From Leptospira congkakensis (GTDB taxonomy: Bacteria > Spirochaetota > Leptospiria > Leptospirales > Leptospiraceae): a DNA stretch of 64,000 nt. Both the position numbers and the translations under genes were made by a program. The stretch is from the NCBI RefSeq assembly GCF_004770265.1, contig NZ_RQGQ01000020.1, positions 59,904-123,903 of the forward strand, written 5' to 3'. Below are positions 1-8,249 of this stretch, piece by piece; the first letter of the stretch is position 1, and every line of letters starts with the position of its first letter. A model generated the notes under the pieces. That model did no database searches. It saw only the letters and a program-made list of their open reading frames with translations, and was not told the origin of the DNA.

Positions 1-13
1 TTTTAAAAAGTGG

Positions 14-1039
14 ATGGAAAATCCCATCTCCAAAATCGTCCTAGCGACCAACCTCGTTTTCGCCCTACTCTTTATTGTCAGTGTTCCTTCCTTTGTTCGG
101 GAATACATTACCCAAGATGCAGTCAGTATCGGCGGAAAAAAATATGACCTGAGTGATGTGAAAGAAACTTCTCCCATTGCTTATTCAAAATTCCAGTCAG
201 AATACAAAAGTCTTATCAAAAACACACTCGGTGAATTTGCTCAAGACAAACTATTCGAACTGGTTGCTAAAGATAAAAACATCAAACCATCTGAAGTATT
301 AAATCAAGGATTCACTCCTAGAGAACCATCCGAAGAAGAAATTCTAAATGTTTATATGTCCAACAAGGCTCAGTTAGGTGGAAAATCCTTAAATGAAACA
401 AAAGATAAAATTGTTGGATTTTTAAAAAACCAACAAGAACAAGAACATAGCCGAACTGTTTATCGTGATATCGTAACTAAATACCCTGTTGAATTTTTAA
501 TCAAAGAACCAGCCGCCGTCCGCGTGACAGTAGAAGAAAAAAATAATCCATCAATCGGACCGAAAGATGCAAAAATCACAATCATCGAATTTTCTGATTT
601 TGAATGTCCATTTTGTAAACGAAGCCAAGATGTGAACCAACAACTTCGCGAAAAATACAAAGGTCAAATTCGTTGGGTGTTCCGTGATTTCCCGCTTCCT
701 TTCCATCAAGATGCAATGTATGCTCACATGGCTGCTAATTGTTCCGTATCAGAAGGAAAGTATTGGGATGTATTCAACATACTTTTTGAAAACAGCGGGA
801 ACTTAGGTAAGGCGAATGTGGATGCTTTGGTTTTAAAAGCAGGTCTTTCTAAAGATAAATACCAAGCTTGTATGAAAGATGCATCTACTTTGAAAGCAGA
901 AATTGATGCGGACATTCAAGACGGACAAAAAGTGGGTGTGAGCGGAACTCCTGCATTTTTTATCAATGGGATCTTTGTTTCGGGAGCTTTACCTTTCGAA
1001 AACTTTGATGAGATCATCCAAAAAGAATTAAAACAATAA
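14..1039 (+). CDS. Membrane-anchored DsbA-like thioredoxin-fold protein
   Basis: A 341-residue protein with an N-terminal hydrophobic segment (about residues 8-28), probably an uncleaved anchor or signal. A charged, mostly helical stretch of roughly 140 residues follows, then a DsbA/thioredoxin-like domain. The domain shows FSDFECPFCKR with the redox pair at C198 and C201 and the cis-proline segment SGTPAFFINGI near the C-terminus. This is the layout of periplasmic disulfide oxidoreductases of the DsbA/DsbG/BdbD kind, so I infer thiol-disulfide exchange in the periplasm. Only 13 bases precede the ATG, so the upstream context and promoter are outside the window. It ends 31 bases before mdh on the same strand. 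Confidence 0.8.
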   Translation: MENPISKIVLATNLVFALLFIVSVPSFVREYITQDAVSIGGKKYDLSDVKETSPIAYSKFQSEYKSLIKNTLGEFAQDKLFELVAKDKNIKPSEVLNQGFTPREPSEEEILNVYMSNKAQLGGKSLNETKDKIVGFLKNQQEQEHSRTVYRDIVTKYPVEFLIKEPAAVRVTVEEKNNPSIGPKDAKITIIEFSDFECPFCKRSQDVNQQLREKYKGQIRWVFRDFPLPFHQDAMYAHMAANCSVSEGKYWDVFNILFENSGNLGKANVDALVLKAGLSKDKYQACMKDASTLKAEIDADIQDGQKVGVSGTPAFFINGIFVSGALPFENFDEIIQKELKQ

Positions 1040-1070
1040 TCATAAATTATAAAATTAAAGGAAAATTTAT

Positions 1071-2054
1071 ATGAGCAAAAAAGTAAAAGTTGCTGTTACA
1101 GGTGCTGCCGGACAAATCGGATACGCACTCCTATTTCGTATCGCTTCAGGACAAATGTTTGGACCTGACACTGCAGTAGAACTCCAATTGTTGGAACTAG
1201 AACAAGCTCTTCCTGCTGCTAAAGGTGTTATCATGGAATTAGATGACTGTGCTTTTCCTCTTTTGGAAAAAGTATCTGTATCTTCTAACATCGATGAAGC
1301 GTTCCGTGACATCAACTGGGCACTCCTTGTTGGTTCTGTTCCAAGAAAAGCGGGAATGGAAAGGGGAGACCTTCTTAAAATCAACGGTGGAATTTTTACA
1401 ACACAAGGAAAAGCAATCGAAAAGAATGCTGCAAGTGACGTAAGAGTTTTAGTTGTTGGTAACCCTTGTAATACAAACGCTCTCATTGCAATGAACAACG
1501 CAAAAGGGGTTCCGTCTGACAGATGGTTTGCGATGACAGGTCTGGATGAAAACCGTGCAAAAACACAACTAGCTCAGAAAGCAGGAGTTCTTGTAAAAGA
1601 CGTTTCTAATGTTGCGATTTGGGGAAACCACTCTGCAACTCAATACCCAGACTTCTACAACGCAAAAATCCAAGGAAAAGTAGCAACTGACGTGATCTCT
1701 GACCACGAATGGTTGAAAGGTGATTTTATCTCTACCGTTCAAAAACGTGGAGCCGCAATCATCGCAGCACGCGGAGCGTCTTCTGCAGCATCGGCAGCAA
1801 ACGCAGTAGTCGATACAGTGCATAACATTGTCACTCCTACAAAAGCTGGTGACTGGTTCAGTGCAGCTTGCCATTCCAATGGTGAGTATGGTGTGGACAA
1901 AGGTCTTATCTTTGGATACCCTTTGAAGTCTGATGGGAAAAAAGTAGAGATCGTTACTGGTCTTGAAATCAATGCTTTCGGTAAGGAAAAATTTGACATC
2001 ACTCACAACGAGTTGAAAGAAGAAAGAAACGAAGTCAAAGATATGTTAGGTTAA
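1071..2054 (+). CDS. mdh: Malate dehydrogenase
   Basis: NAD-dependent malate dehydrogenase, 327 residues, interconverting malate and oxaloacetate in the TCA cycle. The N-terminus has the Rossmann dinucleotide motif [12 protein letters not shown]. The substrate-binding arginine region reads [13 protein letters not shown] and the catalytic histidine lies in [10 protein letters not shown] (H187). Length and motifs fit the cytosolic-type MDH group common in spirochaetes and actinobacteria. A good ribosome site (AAGGAAAA) precedes the ATG. A hairpin terminator follows at 2113-2146. Confidence 0.95.
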   Translation: MSKKVKVAVTGAAGQIGYALLFRIASGQMFGPDTAVELQLLELEQALPAAKGVIMELDDCAFPLLEKVSVSSNIDEAFRDINWALLVGSVPRKAGMERGDLLKINGGIFTTQGKAIEKNAASDVRVLVVGNPCNTNALIAMNNAKGVPSDRWFAMTGLDENRAKTQLAQKAGVLVKDVSNVAIWGNHSATQYPDFYNAKIQGKVATDVISDHEWLKGDFISTVQKRGAAIIAARGASSAASAANAVVDTVHNIVTPTKAGDWFSAACHSNGEYGVDKGLIFGYPLKSDGKKVEIVTGLEINAFGKEKFDITHNELKEERNEVKDMLG

Positions 2055-2112
2055 ACCCTTTTTAGTCTTAAAAGAAGTAATTCTCTAAAGACTAAAATTT
2101 CTGAATTTAAGG

Positions 2113-2146
2113 AAAGCTCGCTCACCGATTGGTTGCGGGCTTTTTT
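2113..2146 (+). terminator. Rho-independent terminator of mdh
   Basis: Stem AAAGCTCGC (2113-2121) pairs with GCGGGCTTT (2135-2143) with one G-U pair and a 13-base loop, followed by a T run. It lies at the end of mdh and touches the stop codon of the convergent hydrolase gene, so it may serve both strands. Confidence 0.75.
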
Positions 2147-3005
2147 ATTCCCGACCAGCTAACCAATTTTCCAATTGAATTAAAAATACATCCGGCCTTT
2201 CCAAAAAAGGTAAGTGACTGGATTTTTCCATTACAGTCATTTTAATATCTGGAAACTCTTTTAAAATAGGTTCCCAAGTATAATAGGGTGCGACCTGGAA
2301 ATCTTCTTTCCCCATACAAATCCAAATGGGAACCTTAAGTTTTTTGAAATAATCTGAAACAACAATATCCCGAAAGACTTCTCCAAACAAATGATCAAAG
2401 GCAAGTTTGTTTGTATGGATTCCTTTCCAAAACATCCGAGAAGGAAACGGAACTTGGTAGAATCCTTTTGCTTCCAAACTCACACAGTAATGGATGAAAA
2501 AATCCGAAGGTGTCTCCTTTATATTTTTTTGAAACTGGATTTGGTTTTGTAAATGTGCCGTTTTACGAGTGTCAGATGCTTGCCTGTCGAAATAAACTTC
2601 TGCCTCTAACATGGGACTTCCGTGGCTTGGGCCTGTGGAAATCATTCCGAGGTGGGAGACCTTGTTTGGATATTTGTCTGCATAGCTTAGCGCCATATAC
2701 CCATGACCTGAATGGCCAATGACAGGACAGGAAGGGATACCTAACTCTGTTTGTATGAAGGAAAAGTCCTCTAGTAATTTTTCTAAACAGTAATCATCCG
2801 TTGTTTCTTTTTCCGAACGAGTTCGTTTGGCAAATCCTCTTTGATCCACCACGGTGATTTTGTATCTCTTCGCCATCTCTAGGGGGATGACTCTCGGATA
2901 ATACAAAGCACTTCCGATCCAAAATAGAGGAGGGCCCTCTATATTGTTCTCTGCCACTTGGAGGGCAAATCCCTCTCTTTCAATTGTTTGGTATTTCCAT
3001 TCCAT
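2145..3005 (-). CDS. Alpha/beta hydrolase
   Basis: A 286-residue alpha/beta-hydrolase-fold enzyme. The nucleophile elbow is GHSGHG (VIGHSGHGYMAL), the likely acid is the Asp in MGKEDFQVAP, and the catalytic His is in SSHLPFLERP near the C-terminus, so the triad looks complete. VVDQRGFAKR occupies the oxyanion-strand position. The substrate cannot be read from sequence; proline-iminopeptidase-like and esterase members look similar. It is divergent from a MarR regulator, with palindromic sites in the shared intergenic space, which suggests the regulator controls it. Confidence 0.8.
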   Translation of the reverse strand: MEWKYQTIEREGFALQVAENNIEGPPLFWIGSALYYPRVIPLEMAKRYKITVVDQRGFAKRTRSEKETTDDYCLEKLLEDFSFIQTELGIPSCPVIGHSGHGYMALSYADKYPNKVSHLGMISTGPSHGSPMLEAEVYFDRQASDTRKTAHLQNQIQFQKNIKETPSDFFIHYCVSLEAKGFYQVPFPSRMFWKGIHTNKLAFDHLFGEVFRDIVVSDYFKKLKVPIWICMGKEDFQVAPYYTWEPILKEFPDIKMTVMEKSSHLPFLERPDVFLIQLENWLAGRE

Positions 3006-3051
3006 AACATTTCCTCAAGGTTAGAATAGTTTCTATTTTTTTATGTTTTTA

Positions 3052-3094
3052 ATATAGTTGCTATATACAACTATATGGTTGCTATCTGCAACTA
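3052..3094. promoter_or_regulatory. Paired MarR-type operator palindromes
   Basis: Two related inverted repeats lie between the divergent hydrolase and MarR genes. Site 1 has arms ATATAGTTG (3052-3060) and CAACTATAT (3068-3076) around a 7-base centre. Site 2 (3076-3094) has GTTGC and GCAAC around TATCT. Both fit TRGTTGCTATNTRCAACTA, and their centres are 21 bases apart, two helical turns, so two dimers could bind the same face. MarR proteins usually bind such sites in their own divergent promoter. The binding is inferred; the palindromes are seen directly. Confidence 0.7.
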
Positions 3095-3175
3095 AAAAAG
3101 ACTTGAAGGTTTCTAAAAAACAATTGGACTGGTGTAGTGAAAGGGAACGGGATAACGAATTACCTCGGGATTTAT

Positions 3176-3589
3176 ATGAGCGAAACTTTGCTTCTGATGA
3201 GGCGGTTTCTTGCGGATGAATTTTCAAAAAACAAAATCGGGATCCGGTTTGAGGAATGGATGCAAATTCTCCCTTTGGTAGAGTCAGAAAGTTTAAACCA
3301 AAAAGTTTTAAGTGAACGTTTGGTAAAAGACAAAACCACTGTTTCCCGACTTGTGGATGGTTGGGTGAAAAAATCATGGGTGAAACGAGAAGTTTCTCCA
3401 CAAGACAAACGAAATTATGTTTTACGACTTACCAAAAAAGGAAAAGAAATTTGGGAAAAGGGACTTCCTATTGTCACCGCGGCTGATCTTGTGTTTAGAA
3501 AGGATTTAACAGAGGCAGATGAAAAGGAACTTTATTTGCTTCTTTTTAAAATCCAATCCTCTGTGCAGCTGAATGGGAATGGAAAATAA
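3176..3589 (+). CDS. MarR-family transcriptional regulator
   Basis: A winged-helix regulator of the MarR family. The core shows SERLVKDKTTVSRLVDGW (recognition helix), then the wing segment KKSWVKREVSPQDKRNYVLRLTKKG with the family's D-x-R motif. I chose the ATG at 3176 (137 residues) because it has GGGA five bases upstream. An in-frame GTG at 3137 would add 13 residues but has no ribosome site. It probably regulates itself and the divergent hydrolase through the palindromes at 3052-3094. The ligand is unknown. Confidence 0.85.
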   Translation: MSETLLLMRRFLADEFSKNKIGIRFEEWMQILPLVESESLNQKVLSERLVKDKTTVSRLVDGWVKKSWVKREVSPQDKRNYVLRLTKKGKEIWEKGLPIVTAADLVFRKDLTEADEKELYLLLFKIQSSVQLNGNGK

Positions 3590-3600
3590 AATTAGGTAAG

Positions 3601-4476
3601 TTAAGAAACTTCTGCAAAGAAAAAACGATCTTTTTTAGAACTGTCTAAAATCCTTTTTGTAGAAACAAATCCTAAACCTCTCGCGATCTCTTCCAAATCA
3701 TCCATATACAAAGGATGGGTTTCCATCATTAGTTTTCCACCCGGAAGTAGTCTCGATTTAACAGCAGATAACAATCGTTTGTGGAATTCTTTGAAATCAG
3801 AAACAAATAAGGCCATATGTGGTTCATAGTCTAAAACATCCGGCATTATTTCCGGTTTTTCTGATTCTGGGATATAAGGAGGATTAGAAACAATCAAATC
3901 AAATTGTAATTCTTTAGGAAGAGATGAGTCCAAATCAGAAACATAAAAATTGGTTCTGTCTTTGAGGTTGTATTTTTCTGCATTTCGGCGGCTCACATCG
4001 ATTGCTTTTTCAGATAAGTCTGAGAGGGTCACAACGCTCGATGGTAGAAGCTGTGTTAGGCTAAGGCCAATACATCCACTTCCCGAACAAAGATCCCAAA
4101 TTTGAATTTCTTTTGGTTCGACGAATGATAACTCTTCTTTTTTTTTCCAAAGGTAATCGACTAGTTCTTCGGTTTCCGGTCTTGGGATGAGAACATCATC
4201 CGTTACCAAGTATTCAAATTTATGAAATCCCTTTTTACCAGTAATATAGGCAACGGGTTTTCTTTTGCTTCGTTCAACAATTCGTTCGCGATAAATATCA
4301 ATTTCTTTTTGGCCGAGTGGCATTTCAAATTGAGAATAGAGTTTGATCCGAGGGAGATTTAAAAGATCAGAAAGAATCCATTCTGCATCTACACGGGGAT
4401 TTGGAATTTCCTTTTTTTCTAGAAATTCTGTAGATCGTTTTAGATAATAAAGAAGAGTTCCTGGTTGTTCCGCCAT
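3601..4476 (-). CDS. prmC: Release factor glutamine methyltransferase
   Basis: HemK/PrmC, the S-adenosylmethionine-dependent enzyme that N5-methylates the GGQ glutamine of peptide release factors. It is 291 residues, the usual length. It has an N-terminal helical domain (about 1-90), then a Rossmann methyltransferase domain with the SAM motif DLCSGSGCIGLS and the hallmark NPPY in VSNPPYIPES. Unlike in many bacteria, prfA is not adjacent. It follows tRNA-Arg on the same strand. Confidence 0.92.
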   Translation of the reverse strand: MAEQPGTLLYYLKRSTEFLEKKEIPNPRVDAEWILSDLLNLPRIKLYSQFEMPLGQKEIDIYRERIVERSKRKPVAYITGKKGFHKFEYLVTDDVLIPRPETEELVDYLWKKKEELSFVEPKEIQIWDLCSGSGCIGLSLTQLLPSSVVTLSDLSEKAIDVSRRNAEKYNLKDRTNFYVSDLDSSLPKELQFDLIVSNPPYIPESEKPEIMPDVLDYEPHMALFVSDFKEFHKRLLSAVKSRLLPGGKLMMETHPLYMDDLEEIARGLGFVSTKRILDSSKKDRFFFAEVS

Positions 4477-4482
4477 ATCTTA

Positions 4483-4555
4483 TGCCCCCAACAGGATTCG
4501 AACCTGTGTCCCCAGTTTAGGAAACTAGTGCTCTATCCACCTGAGCTATGGGAGC
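4483..4555 (-). tRNA. tRNA-Arg (anticodon CCT)
   Basis: A 73-nt cloverleaf on the minus strand. The acceptor GCTCCCA pairs with TGGGGGC, the D arm is GCTC/GAGC, the anticodon stem is CTAGT/ACTGG with loop TTCCTAA (anticodon CCT), and the T arm is ACAGG/CCTGT with loop TTCGAAT. The discriminator base is A. CCA is not encoded, as TAA follows. It reads AGG codons. It lies between the CRP-like gene and prmC, so it may be co-transcribed. Confidence 0.95.
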
Positions 4556-4557
4556 TT

Positions 4558-5202
4558 TTACGTAGGTTTACGTTTCTGATTCACTATCCTTTGGAAATCG
4601 GAGATATTGTGAATAACAATTTTATCTGGATAGAGATCTAGTTTGCCAGTTTTTACATATTGCATGAGGACCTTTTGGACTTCACCGACAGGTTGGGCAC
4701 ACCAATTGGCAATATCGTCCACAGTGGCAGAAAGGATAATTTCATTGTATACATCGTTATTATACTGCTTTTCGTATAACATAACAAAGACGTCACATAC
4801 TTTTCCAATGATATCATCCATGAGAAGGATCATAAGACGTCGTTTTTGGTCGTAAATTCGAAAGGAAAAAATATGAAGGAGTTTCATCGCAAGTGCTGGG
4901 TTTTTGGTCATCAGCATTTCGAAATTGGCACGATTGAAATTAAGGGCTTTCACTTCTGTCACGGCAATGGCAGTGGCAGAACGAGGTTGTTCCTCTAAAA
5001 TAGCCATCTCTCCCAAAATATCTCCCGCTTCTAATACATCCAAGGTTTTGATACTGGTTCCAATGGTTTTTGTGATTTTGACTTTTCCTTCTTTGATAAG
5101 GTAAAAGTCGTTACCGGGTTCGTATTCACAAAACAAAACTTCGTTTGGTTGGAAGATCTTTCCAAATTTGCCAAACATAGCTTCCAACATTTGATCGTTC
5201 AC
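4558..5202 (-). CDS. CRP/FNR-like cyclic-nucleotide-binding regulator
   Basis: A 214-residue protein. An N-terminal cNMP-binding beta roll (about 20-110) contains [21 protein letters not shown], close to the phosphate-binding cassette of CRP. A helical hinge with MLLMDD follows, and a C-terminal winged-helix-like segment ([19 protein letters not shown]) takes the place of the CRP DNA-binding motif. It probably senses a cyclic nucleotide and binds DNA, though the recognition helix is not typical. Its ATG shares one base with the stop of the upstream cNMP/TPR gene (TAATG), so the pair is translationally coupled. Confidence 0.8.
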   Translation of the reverse strand: MNDQMLEAMFGKFGKIFQPNEVLFCEYEPGNDFYLIKEGKVKITKTIGTSIKTLDVLEAGDILGEMAILEEQPRSATAIAVTEVKALNFNRANFEMLMTKNPALAMKLLHIFSFRIYDQKRRLMILLMDDIIGKVCDVFVMLYEKQYNNDVYNEIILSATVDDIANWCAQPVGEVQKVLMQYVKTGKLDLYPDKIVIHNISDFQRIVNQKRKPT

Positions 5203-6254
5203 TATTTGCCTCCTTTGAGTTTGGATTTAGCATCTTCAGAGATACTATCATCCAAAGGTGGCATTTGGGTTACCTTTTGGAATAACTGTTTTGACTTTTC
5301 TTTATCACCAGAGGCTTCTGTAGCAAGCGCTAGGTGGTAAAGATTTTCTTTAAGTAAAAGACCTTTTGGGTATTTTTTAATAAAACTAGAAAAATGAGTG
5401 ATGGCACTTGGATAGTCTTTGGCTTTGAAACTAGATTTACCCATGTAAAATAATGAGTTTTCTACAAACTGTTCTTCTTCTTGAGTTACCGAATCTGTTC
5501 TTTCCGAAACTGTTTTGAATAGATCAATCGAATCTGCGTATTTCCCTGCATTCATAAGAGTAGAGGCTTTGTCATATTGGGAAAGGATAGAGTTTGGATC
5601 AATGTTGGAACCAGAGGTTTGCGATGGAACTGCCATTGTTTTTAACATCTCTTGGAGTTTCCCGGCCTGTGCTCCAGGTTCTGGTTTGTAAACTAACTCT
5701 TGTATGGTGAGAGGGAAAGGTGTTTTTTTGCGAGCTAGGTCAACAAGTTGTCTTGCCCGATCAACGTACATTCCGTCCGGATAATGTTGTAAGTATTTTT
5801 CAAATGCGTAGGCAGCGTGTTCGAAATTGCCATTTTTATAAAAAACTTCAGCAACGTTCATAAGTTCGAAAGCTGGATTCTTGGCTTCCCCTTGTCCGAG
5901 GATTTCCCTAACCTGGCGATGGACTTGCCTGAGTTGGCTTGAGAACACCTTTAGCATTTTGATGATGAGATGGGTTTTGTCTGAGACAAATTTCTCGAAT
6001 TCTGGGACTTTGAAGACAAGAACTGTAGCGGCTCCTATGACTTGAGCCGTCTCTTCCCTTGGGTAACGACCGATGGCACTCTTAACTCCGAAAAACTCAC
6101 CGAGTTTTACATCCTCTTTCAGCTCCACACCGTTGATATTCGTGTAAGTTAGTACAACACGACCTTTTTGTAGTACAAAGATATCCTCCGCCTTGTCTTT
6201 CTCGAAGTAGACGATGGAACCTCCTTTGTAATTACGTACTATGGGACCTGACAA
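5202..6254 (-). CDS. Cyclic-nucleotide-binding protein with TPR repeats
   Basis: An N-terminal cNMP-binding beta roll ([15 protein letters not shown], then [23 protein letters not shown]) is followed by two blocks of tetratricopeptide-like helices ([42 protein letters not shown]). There is no DNA-binding domain, so I infer a scaffold or sensor. I chose the TTG at 6254 (350 residues) because GAGG sits six bases upstream and it clears the preceding stop. A GTG at 6323 would overlap the amidohydrolase by 44 bases and has no ribosome site. It is coupled to the CRP-like gene downstream. Confidence 0.75.
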   Translation of the reverse strand: MSGPIVRNYKGGSIVYFEKDKAEDIFVLQKGRVVLTYTNINGVELKEDVKLGEFFGVKSAIGRYPREETAQVIGAATVLVFKVPEFEKFVSDKTHLIIKMLKVFSSQLRQVHRQVREILGQGEAKNPAFELMNVAEVFYKNGNFEHAAYAFEKYLQHYPDGMYVDRARQLVDLARKKTPFPLTIQELVYKPEPGAQAGKLQEMLKTMAVPSQTSGSNIDPNSILSQYDKASTLMNAGKYADSIDLFKTVSERTDSVTQEEEQFVENSLFYMGKSSFKAKDYPSAITHFSSFIKKYPKGLLLKENLYHLALATEASGDKEKSKQLFQKVTQMPPLDDSISEDAKSKLKGGK

Positions 6255-6279
6255 CTCATGCCTCGCTTGCGCTTCATTT

Positions 6280-7509
6280 TCAAAAATTAGGTAAAAAAGC
6301 CAAACTCTTTTTATAACCGACACTGTCAGAAACTTGTTTCAAGAGTTTTTTTGGTGAACCAGCAACCAATTTAGTTTTACCATCGATGGTAAATTCTTCT
6401 GTTTCTAAACCGAAATGAAGAAAGAGTGACTTGTATTCTTGTGACCCATAAATTGGGTATCCATCAATCACAACAAGATCAATATGTTTCCAAGAAAGTT
6501 CCGACACATGGATTTCCGTATCTTTTTTATCATCGTTTATTATGAGTAAATCTGCAGAAAGACCTGGCATAAGTGCATCTGGATTGCCTAATCGAAAGGC
6601 TTTTCTTGGGTTTTCTGTAATCATTTTAAGTAATGTAGATTCTGGTAATTCTTCCCCATACAATCCAAAGTAAATTGATTTTGCTGTTTTTAATTCTTCT
6701 AAAAGGTTTAAGGATCCACTTGGTGAAAAATCTGTCCCCAAACATACGTTAACTCCCATATCTAAAAAGAGTTTGATGTTTGTTGTTTTGCCAAAGATAT
6801 GAAGGTTGGAAGTCGGGCACCAAACAACAGAAGCACCTTTTTCTAAAATTTTTTCTACTTCTTTGTGTCCAAATGGCAAACAGTGAACCAGTACAGAATG
6901 TCCGCCAAGAGCATCCATTTTTTCCAAATGACGCAGAGATAATTTCGAATCATCATCGAGTCCTTCTGCAAGATGGGTCACAAAGGGAAGGCCTGCATGT
7001 TCTGCCATTCTATATTCAAGTGCCGGGCCTTCTCCCCAACCCAAACTATAATTTCCAATGGAATGAGCTAACGTATAATCGGAGATGAGTTTTACCGGAA
7101 GAATCCCCCGAAATGGATTTTGTACATGATGAGGAATATGATCAAACACAGTTGTGACACCTGCAAAAAGGTTTTTATAGGCACCGAGATAATATAAAAT
7201 TTCAGGATCTACTTGTTGTCGTTCGGCAAACACTCCTGAACTTTTATACAAATTGTCATAAGACAACCAGGATTGGTGTTTTTCGGTTCCTCCCACTTTG
7301 GGAAGGTAACTTGCGAGTAAGTGGTCGTGGGAATTGATAAAACCAGGATAGAGTTTTTTTCCTTTTAAGGATACAGTGAATGAGTCTTGTTTAGGCGATA
7401 GAGAAGAATCAATCGCAGTGATTTTTTCACCTTCGGAAAGCAGATCCAAGGTCTCTAGTTTTCCGTTACGATAAACGGAACCTGATTGGAATAGGACAGG
7501 GTTTGCCAT
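6280..7509 (-). CDS. Amidohydrolase-family protein
   Basis: A 409-residue metal-dependent hydrolase of the amidohydrolase superfamily (deaminase/chlorohydrolase group). N- and C-terminal strands form the small beta sandwich (KLYPGFINSH, LSADLLIIND). Metal-ligand positions are visible as NSHDHLL, THLAEG, LVHCLPF and LGTDFSPSGS. The substrate is not evident. The start codon overlaps the stop of the LysM gene by one base (TAATG), so the two are in one operon. Why a cell-wall protein, a deaminase-like enzyme and two cNMP proteins are grouped is unclear. Confidence 0.75.
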   Translation of the reverse strand: MANPVLFQSGSVYRNGKLETLDLLSEGEKITAIDSSLSPKQDSFTVSLKGKKLYPGFINSHDHLLASYLPKVGGTEKHQSWLSYDNLYKSSGVFAERQQVDPEILYYLGAYKNLFAGVTTVFDHIPHHVQNPFRGILPVKLISDYTLAHSIGNYSLGWGEGPALEYRMAEHAGLPFVTHLAEGLDDDSKLSLRHLEKMDALGGHSVLVHCLPFGHKEVEKILEKGASVVWCPTSNLHIFGKTTNIKLFLDMGVNVCLGTDFSPSGSLNLLEELKTAKSIYFGLYGEELPESTLLKMITENPRKAFRLGNPDALMPGLSADLLIINDDKKDTEIHVSELSWKHIDLVVIDGYPIYGSQEYKSLFLHFGLETEEFTIDGKTKLVAGSPKKLLKQVSDSVGYKKSLAFLPNF

Positions 7510-8147
7510 TAGATTCCGTTCTCCAGAATTCGTTCGGGATTTAAACTTTGTTTTTGTTTGTTCACTTGAAAGTAGAGGCCTTTGTCTTTGGATAAAATTC
7601 CGAGTCTGTCTTTTGGTTTCACTTGTTGGCCTTCTGTGACTTGGATTCGTTCAAGATTTCCATACACAGTATAGAGTCCATTTTGGTGTTCTAAAACCAC
7701 AAAGTTTTCATACCCATCCATATAATCTACATGCACTACTTTTCCAGGAAGACTCGCCCGTACAAGGGACGAGGTTCCTCTTTGGAATTGAATCCCTTTA
7801 TGAGGATCATAAGTGAGTTCTGAAAATTTCTTTAATACTCTTTCTTTTTTATCCAAAGGGTAGGAGGGTTTTTCTTTGATGAGTGATTCGGGAGAAACAG
7901 AAACCTTTTCATTCCCTTTGGGAATCCTAAGCAGTTCTTTTTCATATAAATTTTCAGAGGTGGTACGGCCATTTAACTTGGCTAAGGTTTCAGCGGAGAT
8001 TTTGAATTTTTTAGCAATCCCAAACCAGGAATCCCCTTTTACCACACGGTAAGAAGATGGAATTTCGGGTTTTTGACTTTGTTTGGCGGAAACTGGGGAT
8101 AGAAGGAAGATACCCAAAAAGAATAGAATGTATCGAAGTTTTCGCAT
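7509..8147 (-). CDS. Secreted LysM protein with degenerate M23 domain
   Basis: A 212-residue exported protein. It has a signal peptide (RYILFFLGIFLLSPVSA), a LysM domain (SYRVVKGDSWFGIAKKF to LLRIPKG, about 32-78), a linker, and an M23/LytM-like beta domain (about 115-205). The fold signature of M23 is present (GKVVHVDYMDGYENFVVLEH, GLYTVYGNL, VTEGQQVKPKDRLG). However, the Zn-binding HLHFE-type motif is replaced by GLYFQVNK, so it is probably not a peptidase. It may act as an amidase activator of the EnvC/NlpD type. It is the first gene of a minus-strand operon. Confidence 0.8.
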   Translation of the reverse strand: MRKLRYILFFLGIFLLSPVSAKQSQKPEIPSSYRVVKGDSWFGIAKKFKISAETLAKLNGRTTSENLYEKELLRIPKGNEKVSVSPESLIKEKPSYPLDKKERVLKKFSELTYDPHKGIQFQRGTSSLVRASLPGKVVHVDYMDGYENFVVLEHQNGLYTVYGNLERIQVTEGQQVKPKDRLGILSKDKGLYFQVNKQKQSLNPERILENGI

Positions 8148-8196
8148 TCGCTGTCCCTTCTAAATGTATCGACAGCTAAAAGAGAGAGGGCAATAA

Positions 8197-8220
8197 AAAA
8201 GGCGGGTTCCCCCGCCTTTT
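8197..8220 (-). terminator. Rho-independent terminator of fusA
   Basis: A perfect 10-base-pair stem, AAAAGGCGGG (8197-8206) with CCCGCCTTTT (8211-8220), and loop TTCC. On the minus strand it is followed by a run of T, so it ends the fusA transcript. It separates fusA from the downstream LysM operon. Confidence 0.9.
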
Positions 8221-8249
8221 CCAAAATCAAACTAGAGAAAGAATTGTGA

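Noticed and set aside
1569..2006. Antisense ORFs over mdh and over many other genes
   Set aside because: They are frame shadows of well-conserved genes, without ribosome sites or recognisable domains.
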